DNA of 64,000 nucleotides from QHXW01 sp035297145 (lineage in GTDB: Bacteria > Acidobacteriota > Terriglobia > Bryobacterales > Bryobacteraceae), in assembly GCA_035297145.1 (NCBI GenBank), contig DATGZN010000077.1, positions 186,001-250,000 on the forward strand, written 5' to 3'. Under the pieces are notes generated by a model. That model searched no databases and was not told the DNA's origin. It was given only the letters and a program-made list of their open reading frames with translations. Each line of letters begins with the position of its first letter. Positions within the stretch are counted from its first letter, which is position 1. This document shows positions 34,875 through 43,431 of the stretch, one piece after another. The position numbers and the translations under genes are program-made.

Positions 34875-36977
34875 ATGGCGACCACGCCGGCCAGCACCGA
34901 CGCGCAATCCGCGCCGCGATTCGAGGGGCTCGACCCGGATACATTGATCCGCGCTTTTCGCCTCATGCACACCGCGCGGCGCCTCGACGACCGCGAGATC
35001 ACGCTCAAGCGGCAGAACCTGATTTTCTTTCAAGCCAGCGGTGCGGGACACGAAGCCGTGCAGGTGGCGGCCGGCATGGTGCTGCGGCCTGGGCAAGATT
35101 GGATTTATCCATACTATCGCGATCGCGCCCTGTGCCTCGCGCTGGGGGTGACGCCGTACGAAATGCTGTTGCAGGCCGTGGGCGCGGCCGGTGATCCCGC
35201 ATCCGGCGGCCGCCAGATGCCGTCGCACTGGGGAGCGCCCAAGCTCAACATCGTCACCAGTTCTTCTCCCACCGGCACGCAGTTTGTGCAAGCTGTGGGC
35301 TGCGCCGAAGCCGGCCGCATTCTGAATGCAAAAGCAGATGACATCACCCTTGTGACAGGCGGAGAAGGATCGACCAGCGAGGGTGAATTCTGGGAAGCCC
35401 TGAACGCGGCCTGCTTGAAACAGTTGCCCGTGCTTTTTCTGATCGAAGACAACGGATATGCCATCTCAGTGCCCATCGAGGCGCAAACCGCAGGCGGCAG
35501 CATTAGCGGGCTCGCCGCGGGATTCCCACACCTGTTCCGCCAGCAAGTCGACGGTGTGGATTTTTTAGCTTCTTACCGCGCCCTAGAGGATGCCGCCGCA
35601 CATTGCCGTTCCGGCCGAGGGCCGGCGCTGGTGCACGCGCATGTTGTCCGGCTCTACTCGCACTCGCTTTCCGATGATGAGCGCATGTACAAGACCGCAG
35701 CCGAACGCAAAGCCGAATCTGAGCGCGACCCGATCCTCACATTTCCCAAGTTCCTGGTGGATGAAGGCATCCTCGACCGCCAGGCCCTGCAACTCATCGT
35801 GCACGATGTCGACGCAGAGGTGCATGAAGCCACGCAAGAAGCGCTTCGCCAGGAAGCGCCGGAGCGTGGGTCAGCCTTGGCTCATCTGTACTCAGACCGC
35901 GTAGATCCCGCTTCGGAAGCGTTTGACGCAACACCGCAGTTCTCGGGCGAGCCGAAGACCATGGTGGATCTGCTCAACTCGACGCTGCGTGAAGAGATGC
36001 GCCGGGATCCGAACGTCCTGGTGTTTGGCGAAGATGTCGCCGATTGCAGCCGTGAGGAGAATCTCAACGAAGTCAAAGGCAAAGGCGGCGTGTTCAAGGT
36101 GACCGCCGGGTTGCAAACCGAGTTCGGTTCCCGGCGCGTCTTCAACACACCACTGGCCGAAGCCGCCATCGTCGGGCGCGCCATCGGCATGGCAACGCGC
36201 GGTCTAAAGCCGGTGGCGGAAGTACAATTTTTCGATTACATCTGGCCGGCCATGATGCAGATTCGCGACGAGTTGGCCACCATCCGATGGCGCTCGAACG
36301 GCGGCTTCTCGTGTCCCGTGGTGCTGCGCATCCCCATCGGCGGCTACCTGAACGGTGGCGCCATCTATCACAGCCAGTGCGGGGAAGTCGAGTTCACGCA
36401 CATCCCGGGCCTCCGCGTGCTGATGCCATCGAACGCGCTGGATGCCTGCGGTCTGTTGCGCACGGCGATCCGTTCGGATGATCCGGTTTTGTTCCTGGAA
36501 CACAAGCGCCTCTATCGCGAGCCCTACAACCGCTGGCCTCATCCCGGGCCCGATTTCACCATCCCGTTCGGCCGCGCCAAGGTGGTGAAGACGGGACACA
36601 GCCTGACCATCGTGACGTACGGCGCGGTGGTGCAAAAGGCACTGCAAGCCGCCATGCAGGTAGAGCGGACGAACCACGAGGTGAGCATCGAGGTGATCGA
36701 CCTGCGCAGCCTGGCGCCCTACGACTGGGATGCCGTTCGCGCCTCCGTCGAAAAAACCAATCGCGTGATCGTTGCGCACGAGGACTGCCTGTCGTGGGGA
36801 TACGGAGCCGAGATCGCCGCCCGCATCGCCGACCAGCTTTTCGATAAACTCGATGCACCCGTGCGCCGCGTGGGCGCGCTCGATACCTGGGTTGGATATC
36901 ACCCCCAGTTGGAAAATGCCATCCTGCCGCAAGTGGATGACCTGGCGCGCGAAGCCGAGCGTTTGCTGGCATACTGA
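34875..36977 (+). CDS. fused alpha-beta branched-chain 2-oxoacid dehydrogenase E1
   Basis: 700 residues joining both E1 subunits. The alpha part (about 1-340) has the thiamine-diphosphate region GGEGSTSEGEFWEALNAACL followed by IEDNGYAISV. The beta part (about 355-700) has VLVFGEDVADCSREENLNEV, NTPLAEAAIVGRAIGMATRG and the transketolase C-terminal domain (VIDLRSLAPYDWDAVRASVE). It decarboxylates 2-oxoacids and passes the acyl group to an E2 lipoyl domain. Branched-chain oxoacids are inferred from overall similarity; pyruvate or acetoin are alternatives. No E2 or E3 gene is adjacent. Seven nt separate it from the amidase gene. Confidence 0.88.
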   Translation: MATTPASTDAQSAPRFEGLDPDTLIRAFRLMHTARRLDDREITLKRQNLIFFQASGAGHEAVQVAAGMVLRPGQDWIYPYYRDRALCLALGVTPYEMLLQAVGAAGDPASGGRQMPSHWGAPKLNIVTSSSPTGTQFVQAVGCAEAGRILNAKADDITLVTGGEGSTSEGEFWEALNAACLKQLPVLFLIEDNGYAISVPIEAQTAGGSISGLAAGFPHLFRQQVDGVDFLASYRALEDAAAHCRSGRGPALVHAHVVRLYSHSLSDDERMYKTAAERKAESERDPILTFPKFLVDEGILDRQALQLIVHDVDAEVHEATQEALRQEAPERGSALAHLYSDRVDPASEAFDATPQFSGEPKTMVDLLNSTLREEMRRDPNVLVFGEDVADCSREENLNEVKGKGGVFKVTAGLQTEFGSRRVFNTPLAEAAIVGRAIGMATRGLKPVAEVQFFDYIWPAMMQIRDELATIRWRSNGGFSCPVVLRIPIGGYLNGGAIYHSQCGEVEFTHIPGLRVLMPSNALDACGLLRTAIRSDDPVLFLEHKRLYREPYNRWPHPGPDFTIPFGRAKVVKTGHSLTIVTYGAVVQKALQAAMQVERTNHEVSIEVIDLRSLAPYDWDAVRASVEKTNRVIVAHEDCLSWGYGAEIAARIADQLFDKLDAPVRRVGALDTWVGYHPQLENAILPQVDDLAREAERLLAY

Positions 36978-36983
36978 TACTCC

Positions 36984-38576
36984 ATGGATCGCAGAGACTT
37001 GCTGAGGTACAGTCTGCTGGCAAGCGGCGCCGCCCTGGCGCGGACGTTTGCCGCTCCCCAAAGCGCATTCGAACTCGAGGAAGCCACCGTCACGGATTTG
37101 CAGGCGCGCATGAAGTCCGGTGAATTCACCGCGCGGTCGTTGGCGGAAAAGTATCTGGCACGAATCGATAAAATTGACAAGCGCGGGCCCGCCATCAACG
37201 CGGTCATTGAGCTGAACCCCGACGCCCTTTCCATTGCCGACGCGCTCGACAAAGAGAGGCGCGACAAAGGGCCACGCGGACCGCTCCACGGGATTCCGGT
37301 TCTGATCAAAGACAACATCGATACCGCCGACCGCATGATGACCACGGCGGGATCGCTCGCGCTCTCGGGTTCCATCGCACCGCGCGATGCGTTTGTTGTC
37401 GAGCGGCTGCGTCAAGCCGGCGCGGTGATTCTCGGCAAAACCAATCTGAGCGAGTGGGCCAATTTCCGGTCCAGCCATTCCACCAGCGGCTGGAGCGGGC
37501 GCGGCGGTCAGACGCGTAACCCATATGCGCTCGATCGCAATCCCTGCGGCTCGAGTTCCGGCTCCGGCGCGGCGACGGCGGCGAATCTATGCGCGCTAGC
37601 CGTCGGCACAGAAACCGATGGCTCGGTGACCTGCCCTTCCTCGATGAACGGTTTGGTCGGCATCAAACCGACGCTCGGTCTGGTGAGCCGCTCCGGCATC
37701 ATTCCCATTGCGCACAGTCAGGACACCGCCGGGCCAATGGCTCGCACTGTGACCGATGTCGCGATCCTGCTCGGTGCCATGGCTGGGGTCGACGCCGGTG
37801 ATTCCGTGACCAAGGAAAGCGCGGGAAAAGCAAAACCAGACTACACGAAGTTCCTCGATCCGAACGGCCTGCGCGGCGCGCGCATCGGTGTCCCTCGGAA
37901 ATTCTTCGGCTTTAGCGAAGCCGTGGACCAGCTCATGAGCGACGCGCTCGACGTCATAAAGCATCTCGGCGCCGAAATCATCGACCCTGCTGACATCCCC
38001 ACCACGGGTAAGTTCGGCGATGCCGAAAACGACGTGCTTCAGTTTGAATTCAAAGCCGACTTGAACGCGTATCTCGAGCGGCTGGGCCCGAAGGCGCCGG
38101 TTCACTCTCTAAAAGAAATCATCGATTTCAACGAGCTGAACGCGAAGCGCGAGATGCCTTATTTCGGCCAGGATGTCATGATCAAGTCGCAAGCAAGGGG
38201 TCCGCTCACGAGCCCCGCGTATTTAAAAGCGCTCAAAACCTGCCGCGATCTTGCACGCAAACAGGGTATCGACGCGGTGATGACGCAGCACAAATTGGAT
38301 GCGCTCGTGGCGCCCACGGCCGGCCCGGCGTCGCTCATCGATCTGCCCTGTGGCGATCACATCGGTGGCGGCGATATCACCTCGCCCCCCGCCGTCGCCG
38401 GTTACCCGCATATCACCGTTCCCGCCGGATATGTTTTCGGTTTGCCGGTGGGGATTTCCTTTGTGAGTGGGGCCTACGCCGAACCCGTGCTCATTCGCCT
38501 GGCTTATGCATTTGAGCAGGCAACGAAACACCGCAGGGCGCCGAAATTCTTGCCGAGTGTGGATCTCGCGAGCTGA
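36984..38576 (+). CDS. exported amidase-signature enzyme
   Basis: 530 residues with a Tat-like N-terminus (MDRRDLLRYSLLASGAALAR). The amidase-signature catalytic triad is visible: Lys in PVLIKDNIDT, the cis-serine in CGSSSGSGAATA, and the nucleophile serine in TETDGSVTCPSSMNG. These enzymes hydrolyse amide bonds of varied substrates; the GatA subunit of tRNA amidotransferase is a relative but lacks an export signal. A periplasmic peptide- or amino-acid-amide substrate is inferred. It begins 7 nt after the E1 gene and may be read through from it. Confidence 0.85.
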   Translation: MDRRDLLRYSLLASGAALARTFAAPQSAFELEEATVTDLQARMKSGEFTARSLAEKYLARIDKIDKRGPAINAVIELNPDALSIADALDKERRDKGPRGPLHGIPVLIKDNIDTADRMMTTAGSLALSGSIAPRDAFVVERLRQAGAVILGKTNLSEWANFRSSHSTSGWSGRGGQTRNPYALDRNPCGSSSGSGAATAANLCALAVGTETDGSVTCPSSMNGLVGIKPTLGLVSRSGIIPIAHSQDTAGPMARTVTDVAILLGAMAGVDAGDSVTKESAGKAKPDYTKFLDPNGLRGARIGVPRKFFGFSEAVDQLMSDALDVIKHLGAEIIDPADIPTTGKFGDAENDVLQFEFKADLNAYLERLGPKAPVHSLKEIIDFNELNAKREMPYFGQDVMIKSQARGPLTSPAYLKALKTCRDLARKQGIDAVMTQHKLDALVAPTAGPASLIDLPCGDHIGGGDITSPPAVAGYPHITVPAGYVFGLPVGISFVSGAYAEPVLIRLAYAFEQATKHRRAPKFLPSVDLAS

Positions 38577-38598
38577 CGATTGCGCATATAATCGCAAC

Positions 38599-39798
38599 AT
38601 GCCCACAGATATCCGAAGGCGAGACCTGCTGCGCGGCGCGAGCGCGCTCACGGCACTCTCCTACTCCCGCGTCCTCGGTGCAAATGACAAAGTGCAGCTC
38701 GGCGTGATTGGCTGCGGCGAACGCGGCCGCGAGGACATGTCGAATTTTTTGAAGAATCCCACGGTGGACGTCACCGCGGTATGCGACATTTATGGCGAAC
38801 AGATCGACAAAGCCCGCCAGAAAGCCACCAACGCGCGCAATTTCACAGATCACCGCAAGCTGCTCGAGATGAAAGAAGTCGACGCGGTGCTGATCGCGAC
38901 GCCCGATCACTGGCATTCGGCCATCGCCATCGACGCGCTCAACTCCGGCCGCGACGTTTACGTGGAAAAACCGCTGACGCTCAAAATCGAAGAGGGCCCG
39001 CCCATCGTTAAAGCGGCGCGCATCAACGACCGCATCTGCCAGGTCGGTATGCAGCAGCGCTCCGGCATTCACTACCTGCGCGCCAAGAGCGAGTACTTCG
39101 ATACCGGCCGTTTGGGCAAGATCACTCTGGCACGCACCTGGTGGCACGGGAACGGCTATCATTTGCGCCGCGCACCGGAATCACTGCGGCAGAAGCCATC
39201 GAATCTCGATTGGGCCCGCTATCTCGGCCCGCTCAAGTGGCGCGACTACGATCCGCAGCAGTACTGGAATTTCCGTGCTTATCTGGATTTCGGCGGCGGC
39301 CAGGTGACGGACCTGTTCACGCATTGGATCGACGTGGTCCACATGTTCATGGGCCAGGAGATTCCGAAATCGGCCGTCGCCGCCGGCGGCGTCTACAACT
39401 ACAAGGACGGCCGCACAGCACCCGATACGATTAACGTGCTGCTGGAATATCCCACGGAGTTTACCGCGACCTTCGAAGCGACCCTTGCCCCCGGTATCAC
39501 CGGCGCCGCGGTCGAGATGTGTGGTACCGAAGGTCGTCTCTACATCGACCGCGGCCGTTACGAGTGGCACCCCAAGCGAGGCGATGCGCAGCCAGTGATC
39601 GTAAAGGCCGAGCCTCACGACATGACCATCGACCACATCAACAACTTTCTCGATTGTGTCCGCACACGCAAACTTCCCAATGCCGATGTGCTCATCGGCC
39701 ACCGCTCGGCCCAAGCCTCGCACCTGGGCAACATCGCCTACGTCGAGAAGCGCCGCATCGACTTCGACCCGCAACGCGAAGAGATTCTGCCATTTTAG
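38599..39798 (+). CDS. Tat-exported Gfo/Idh/MocA-family oxidoreductase
   Basis: 399 residues from the ATG at 38599, with TATAAT ending 6 nt upstream. The Tat signal is RRRDLLRGASALTALSYSRV. The NAD(P)-binding Rossmann part begins KVQLGVIGCGERGREDM, and the family lysine motif is in YVEKPLTLK, preceded by ATPDHWHS. The C-terminal alpha/beta domain contains the substrate site (FTHWIDVVHMFMG). Exported members in Acidobacteria and Planctomycetes act on sugars or cyclitols, often in glycan degradation. The longer reading frame upstream lies inside the amidase gene and was not used. Confidence 0.87.
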   Translation: MPTDIRRRDLLRGASALTALSYSRVLGANDKVQLGVIGCGERGREDMSNFLKNPTVDVTAVCDIYGEQIDKARQKATNARNFTDHRKLLEMKEVDAVLIATPDHWHSAIAIDALNSGRDVYVEKPLTLKIEEGPPIVKAARINDRICQVGMQQRSGIHYLRAKSEYFDTGRLGKITLARTWWHGNGYHLRRAPESLRQKPSNLDWARYLGPLKWRDYDPQQYWNFRAYLDFGGGQVTDLFTHWIDVVHMFMGQEIPKSAVAAGGVYNYKDGRTAPDTINVLLEYPTEFTATFEATLAPGITGAAVEMCGTEGRLYIDRGRYEWHPKRGDAQPVIVKAEPHDMTIDHINNFLDCVRTRKLPNADVLIGHRSAQASHLGNIAYVEKRRIDFDPQREEILPF

Positions 39799-39886
39799 AG
39801 CAGACGCTATAAAACTGAATCCGCGCCTGCTGTTTTCCATCTCATAGGCGATTGCAAATTTTTCGCATATGAAAGGAAAGCATAAA

Positions 39887-40633
39887 GTGCCTGACCTCAA
39901 AGGAAAAGTTGCCATTGTTACCGGTGCGTCCAAAGGAATTGGGGCCGCCATCGCGGAAAAGCTGGCCGCCAGCGGAGCCGCAGTGGTTGTGAACTATGCC
40001 AAAAGTGCTTCCGAAGCGGAGTCCTTGGTGCGCAGGATTCGCAACGGTGGCTCGCGAGCCATCGCGGTAAAAGCCGACCTGAGCCAGCCGGCGGAAGCCG
40101 AGAAATTGTTCAAACGCGCACTTGAGGAATTTGGGCGAGTTGATGTGCTGGTGAACAATGCCGGGACTTACGAATTTCTACCACTCTCCGGCATCCAGGA
40201 GGATCACTACGACCGGCTGTTCAATCTCAACGTAAAAGGCCTATTGTTCGCGTCACAGCAGGCCGCCGCGGCGTTTGCGGATAACGGCGGATCGATTATC
40301 AACATCAGCTCCGTCGTGTCGGTTTCGCCAAAACCCAACGCCTCGGTGTACAGCGCGACTAAAGCAGCCGTGGATGCGATCACGAAGAGCCTCGCGGCGG
40401 AGCTGGGTCCACGAAAGATCTTGGTTAATTCAATACTCCCCGGCGTCACCGAAACTGAAGGGCTCAATGCCAGTCCGGCATCGGACAATTTCCGCAACTA
40501 TGCGCTGTCGCAGACGCCGCTGGGCCGGATCGGGCAGCCGCAAGACATCGCCGGCGTGGTTGCCTTCCTGGCTTCAGACGATGCCAAGTGGATCACCGGC
40601 CAACTGATTTCGGTCAGCGGCGGTTTGCAGTAA
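39887..40633 (+). CDS. SDR-family oxidoreductase, FabG-like
   Basis: 248 residues from a GTG at 39887, chosen because GAAAGGAAAG lies 6-8 nt ahead and the family consensus begins five residues later (LKGKVAIVTGASKGIGAAIA); an ATG 18 nt upstream lacks a ribosome site. The cofactor glycines are in TGASKGIG, the NNAG motif in LVNNAG, the catalytic Ser in INISSVVSVS, and YSATKAA holds Tyr and Lys. It is a classical NADPH-type short-chain dehydrogenase; beta-ketoacyl-ACP or sugar substrates are both possible. No fab genes are adjacent. Confidence 0.85.
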   Translation: MPDLKGKVAIVTGASKGIGAAIAEKLAASGAAVVVNYAKSASEAESLVRRIRNGGSRAIAVKADLSQPAEAEKLFKRALEEFGRVDVLVNNAGTYEFLPLSGIQEDHYDRLFNLNVKGLLFASQQAAAAFADNGGSIINISSVVSVSPKPNASVYSATKAAVDAITKSLAAELGPRKILVNSILPGVTETEGLNASPASDNFRNYALSQTPLGRIGQPQDIAGVVAFLASDDAKWITGQLISVSGGLQ

Positions 40634-40748
40634 CGCGAGATAGGCGCGCCGGGCGCATTTGGTTAAACGCTTCTGATTTCGACCGCAATGTTATACTGTG
40701 GTCTTAGTCCTGCTCGACTAATCTCTTCCAGTTTGGAGCGTTTCTCGA

Positions 40749-41306
40749 ATGATTTCCTCAACACAAATGCGTCCCGGCATGGTCATCAAGTTCAACAACG
40801 AGCTGTTTTCTATCTTCAGCGTGAACCACCGGACGCCCGGCAACTTGCGCGGTTTCGTGCAAGCCAAGATGCGCAATCTGCGCAGCGGCTCCATGATCGA
40901 GCATCGGTTCTCGTCCGAAGATCGCGTGGAACGCGCAATGCTGGACGAGCAGGAAATGGAGTATTTGTACGATGACGGCGAGTACTACTATTTCATGAAC
41001 ACCGCGGACTACGAGCAGATGCACTTGACCAAGGAGATTCTCGGCGACGCAGTCAGCTATCTGATCCCGCAGCTTCACGTGAATGTCGAGTTTTACGAAG
41101 GCAAGCCGATCAGCGTGGAACTGCCTGCCACCGTCGATATGACCGTTGTGGAAACCGAGCCCGGCATCAAGGGCGCCAGCGTGTCCAACGTGACCAAACC
41201 CGCCAAGCTGGAAACCGGCCTTGTAGTTCAAGTGCCGCCGTTCATCACCGAGGGCGAAAAGATCCGCGTCAATACCGCGGAAGGAACGTATCAAGAGCGA
41301 GCGTAG
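40749..41306 (+). CDS. efp: translation elongation factor P
   Basis: 185 residues, three beta-barrel domains. It enters the ribosomal E site and relieves stalling at polyproline. The tip loop of domain I, where the modified Lys or Arg sits in other bacteria (PGKGQAF in E. coli), reads NHRTPGNLRGFVQAK, with Asn32 at the aligned position. The rest (YLYDDGEYYYFMNTADYEQM, ETEPGIKGASVSN) is normal, so the protein is complete. Neither epmA/epmB nor earP is nearby. TATACT (40692-40697) is a candidate -10 with a leader of about 45 nt. Confidence 0.95.
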   Translation: MISSTQMRPGMVIKFNNELFSIFSVNHRTPGNLRGFVQAKMRNLRSGSMIEHRFSSEDRVERAMLDEQEMEYLYDDGEYYYFMNTADYEQMHLTKEILGDAVSYLIPQLHVNVEFYEGKPISVELPATVDMTVVETEPGIKGASVSNVTKPAKLETGLVVQVPPFITEGEKIRVNTAEGTYQERA

Positions 41307-41324
41307 TGGCCGGACATGTCCGGC

Positions 41325-42650
41325 CTAGCCCAGATCCTGAAGCGCCCGCTTCAATTCCTCTTCCTCCTCAGGAAACACCGTCCGCAAATCCAACAGCAAC
41401 CTCCCATCCTCGATCCGCGCAATCACCGGTGGATCGGCTGCCCGCAGCCTCTTTTCCGCCGCAACCACATCAGCGTGATTGACGACAATCAGCCACGTGG
41501 GAATCGATTGCTCCGGAGTCGAGCCGCCGCCGATCACCGATTCCCCCGCCTCCACCCGTGCTTCGATCCCCGGTATCGCCGCCACCAGGCGCTCCGCGCG
41601 CTCGCGTATTTCGCCGTCGCTCGCGCGAATCATTCGTAGCGTGGGCACTTGGTCCCACTGCTCCATCAACAACGCCCGCAGCGTATTTTCCAGCGCCTGA
41701 TAAATCAGCTTGTCCAGCCGCAGCGCCCGAAACATCGGGTTGCGCCGCAACCGTGTCACCATTTCCGCTCTGCCCGCCAGGATGCCGGCTTGCGGACCGC
41801 CCAGCAGTTTGTCGCCGCTGAAGGAAACCAAATCCGCACCAAGCCGCAAACTCTCCTGCACCAGCGGCTCATGCACTCCGAACGGCCGCAAATCTACGAT
41901 GCACCCGCTGCCCAGATCTTCGTACACCGGAATGCCGCGCTCGCGTCCCAGCGCCACCAGCTCCGCCAGCTCCGGCCGCGCGGTGAATCCCTCGATCCGG
42001 AAATTGCTGGGGTGCACGCGCAGTAGCAGCCGCGTGCGCTCATTAATGGCCTCCCGGTAATCATGAACGCTGGTCCGGTTGGTCGTGCCCACTTCGCGCA
42101 GCACCGCGCCCGACCGCGACATGATCTCCGGAATCCGGAATCCATCGCCGATCTCAATCAGCTCCCCGCGCGAGACGATCACCTCGTAGCCCGCCGCCAG
42201 TTCATTGAGCGCGAGATAAACCGCCGCGGCGTTGTTGTTCACCGCGATCGCCGGACACCCTAGCAGCCGTTCCAGCAGCACACCCGCGTGGATGTCGCGC
42301 TTGCCGCGCTTCCCTGCCCTCAAGTCATATTCGAGATTGGAATATCCAGCAATGGCATTCTGCGGCCCGAGCGGCGCTCGGCCCAAATTGGTGTGCAGAA
42401 CCACCCCAGTCGCATTGATCACGCGTCGCAATGACGGCCGCGCCAGTTCGTCAAGGGCCCGCTCGACCTCGACCTCAACCGCGCTCGCTTGATCGCCGTT
42501 GCCCGCCTGGATCCCCGCGCGCCGCATTTCCAGCACCCGCCGCACCGCTTCTACCACAAGTGTTCGCGGATACTGTGCCAGAAGCGGCTTCAAGCGCTCC
42601 AACACCTCATGCACAGCCGGCAACTCCCGCAGTTTCTGGGCTTCAGCCAC
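41325..42650 (-). CDS. selA: L-seryl-tRNA(Sec) selenium transferase
   Basis: 441 residues, GTG start. A PLP enzyme that converts Ser-tRNA-Sec to Sec-tRNA-Sec with selenophosphate. Typical SelA features are visible: INATGVVLHTNLGRAPL near residues 78-94, the PLP lysine K281 in VSFSGDKLLGGPQAGI, and the final GRLLLDLRTVFPEEE. Its presence predicts that the genome has selB, selC and selenoproteins, none of which is in the window. A -35/-10 pair on the minus strand (42681-42686 and 42657-42662) suggests a leaderless transcript. Convergent with efp; divergent from the AbrB-type antitoxin gene. Confidence 0.95.
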   Translation of the reverse strand: MAEAQKLRELPAVHEVLERLKPLLAQYPRTLVVEAVRRVLEMRRAGIQAGNGDQASAVEVEVERALDELARPSLRRVINATGVVLHTNLGRAPLGPQNAIAGYSNLEYDLRAGKRGKRDIHAGVLLERLLGCPAIAVNNNAAAVYLALNELAAGYEVIVSRGELIEIGDGFRIPEIMSRSGAVLREVGTTNRTSVHDYREAINERTRLLLRVHPSNFRIEGFTARPELAELVALGRERGIPVYEDLGSGCIVDLRPFGVHEPLVQESLRLGADLVSFSGDKLLGGPQAGILAGRAEMVTRLRRNPMFRALRLDKLIYQALENTLRALLMEQWDQVPTLRMIRASDGEIRERAERLVAAIPGIEARVEAGESVIGGGSTPEQSIPTWLIVVNHADVVAAEKRLRAADPPVIARIEDGRLLLDLRTVFPEEEEELKRALQDLG

Positions 42651-42656
42651 GAATTG

Positions 42657-42686
42657 ATGGTACCGGCACTGGCGATAACGTGTCTA
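42657..42686 (-). promoter_or_regulatory. selA promoter, leaderless arrangement
   Basis: On the minus strand TAGACA (42681-42686), an 18-bp spacer and TACCAT (42657-42662) are followed by 6 nt and the GTG start. The boxes match TTGACA at five of six and TATAAT at four of six positions. Confidence 0.5.
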
Positions 42687-42734
42687 TGCGCCCCGCGCTT
42701 TACTTTATGTCAAAATGTAAAGGAGGCGGGGAAT

Positions 42735-42953
42735 ATGGCCGAGGCAAAACTCTCCAGCAAGAATCAGATCGTGATTCCACTCGAGGCGCGCAAGGCACTC
42801 GGGCTCAAGCCGGGAGACACGCTGCTGATCGTGCCGCGCGGCGAGACGCTCATCGTCATGCGTAAACCTAAGAATTACGCAAAAGCAATCCTTGGCATGG
42901 CTAAAGGCATGTATCCGCCGGACTACCTGCAGCGCGAGCGAGATAGTTGGTAG
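42735..42953 (+). CDS. AbrB/MazE-type antitoxin
   Basis: 72 residues, ATG behind AAAGGAGG. The swapped-hairpin AbrB DNA-binding fold is recognisable: SSKNQIVIPLEARKALGLKP, GDTLLIVPRGETLIVM. The C-terminal 25 residues (NYAKAILGMAKGMYPPDY) would wrap the toxin. It overlaps the PIN toxin gene that follows, the usual layout of an autoregulated toxin-antitoxin operon. It probably represses its own promoter together with the toxin. Confidence 0.88.
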   Translation: MAEAKLSSKNQIVIPLEARKALGLKPGDTLLIVPRGETLIVMRKPKNYAKAILGMAKGMYPPDYLQRERDSW

Positions 42954-43405
42954 GGTCCGCGCCCGTCCTTCTCGACTTCTTGGAGCACCATGGTCGCGTC
43001 GGCTTGGATACGGCTGTGATGATTTACACGGTCGAAGGCAATCCAAAATATTTCGATCTAGGCCATCAGATTTTCAGTTGGCTGCAGTCCCGCGGTAGCG
43101 CAGTTACATCTACTCTTACCATGACCGAGGCGTTGGTGCGCCCTTATCGGCTCGGCGACCTCAACGGCGTTTATAAGTTCTATGCGCTATTGCTTTCCTA
43201 TCCCCACCTCGAATGGATCCCTCCCAACCTGCACATCGCCGATCGCGCGGCGCAAATTCGAGCCGACCATAACCTCCGAACCCCCGATGCTATTCAGGCC
43301 GCAACGGCCCTGGCCGCCGGCGTCACGGGCTTCATTACAAACGATCCGGTGTTCCGCCGGATCAAGTCCCTCGAAATCCTCATTCTCGATGACCTGCTAT
43401 CATAG
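42947..43405 (+). CDS. PIN-domain toxin (VapC-type RNase)
   Basis: 152 residues. The PIN acidic residues are in VGLDTAVMIYTVEG (first Asp), TMTEALVRPY (Glu), RTPDAIQAATAL (Asp) and FITNDPVFR (last Asp/Asn), so the nuclease site looks intact. The TTG start overlaps the antitoxin by 7 nt; a later TTG is possible. VapC-type toxins cleave tRNA or rRNA and are held inactive by the cognate antitoxin. The gene sits between selA and tig and is probably a mobile cargo in an otherwise housekeeping region. Confidence 0.85.
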   Translation: MVGSAPVLLDFLEHHGRVGLDTAVMIYTVEGNPKYFDLGHQIFSWLQSRGSAVTSTLTMTEALVRPYRLGDLNGVYKFYALLLSYPHLEWIPPNLHIADRAAQIRADHNLRTPDAIQAATALAAGVTGFITNDPVFRRIKSLEILILDDLLS

Positions 43406-43431
43406 AAATTACTCCACCCGAGGTAATTCCA

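Noticed and set aside
36204..37478. A 424-codon antisense frame over the E1 and amidase genes
   Set aside because: Spans two genes with complete catalytic motifs on the other strand and has no family resemblance.
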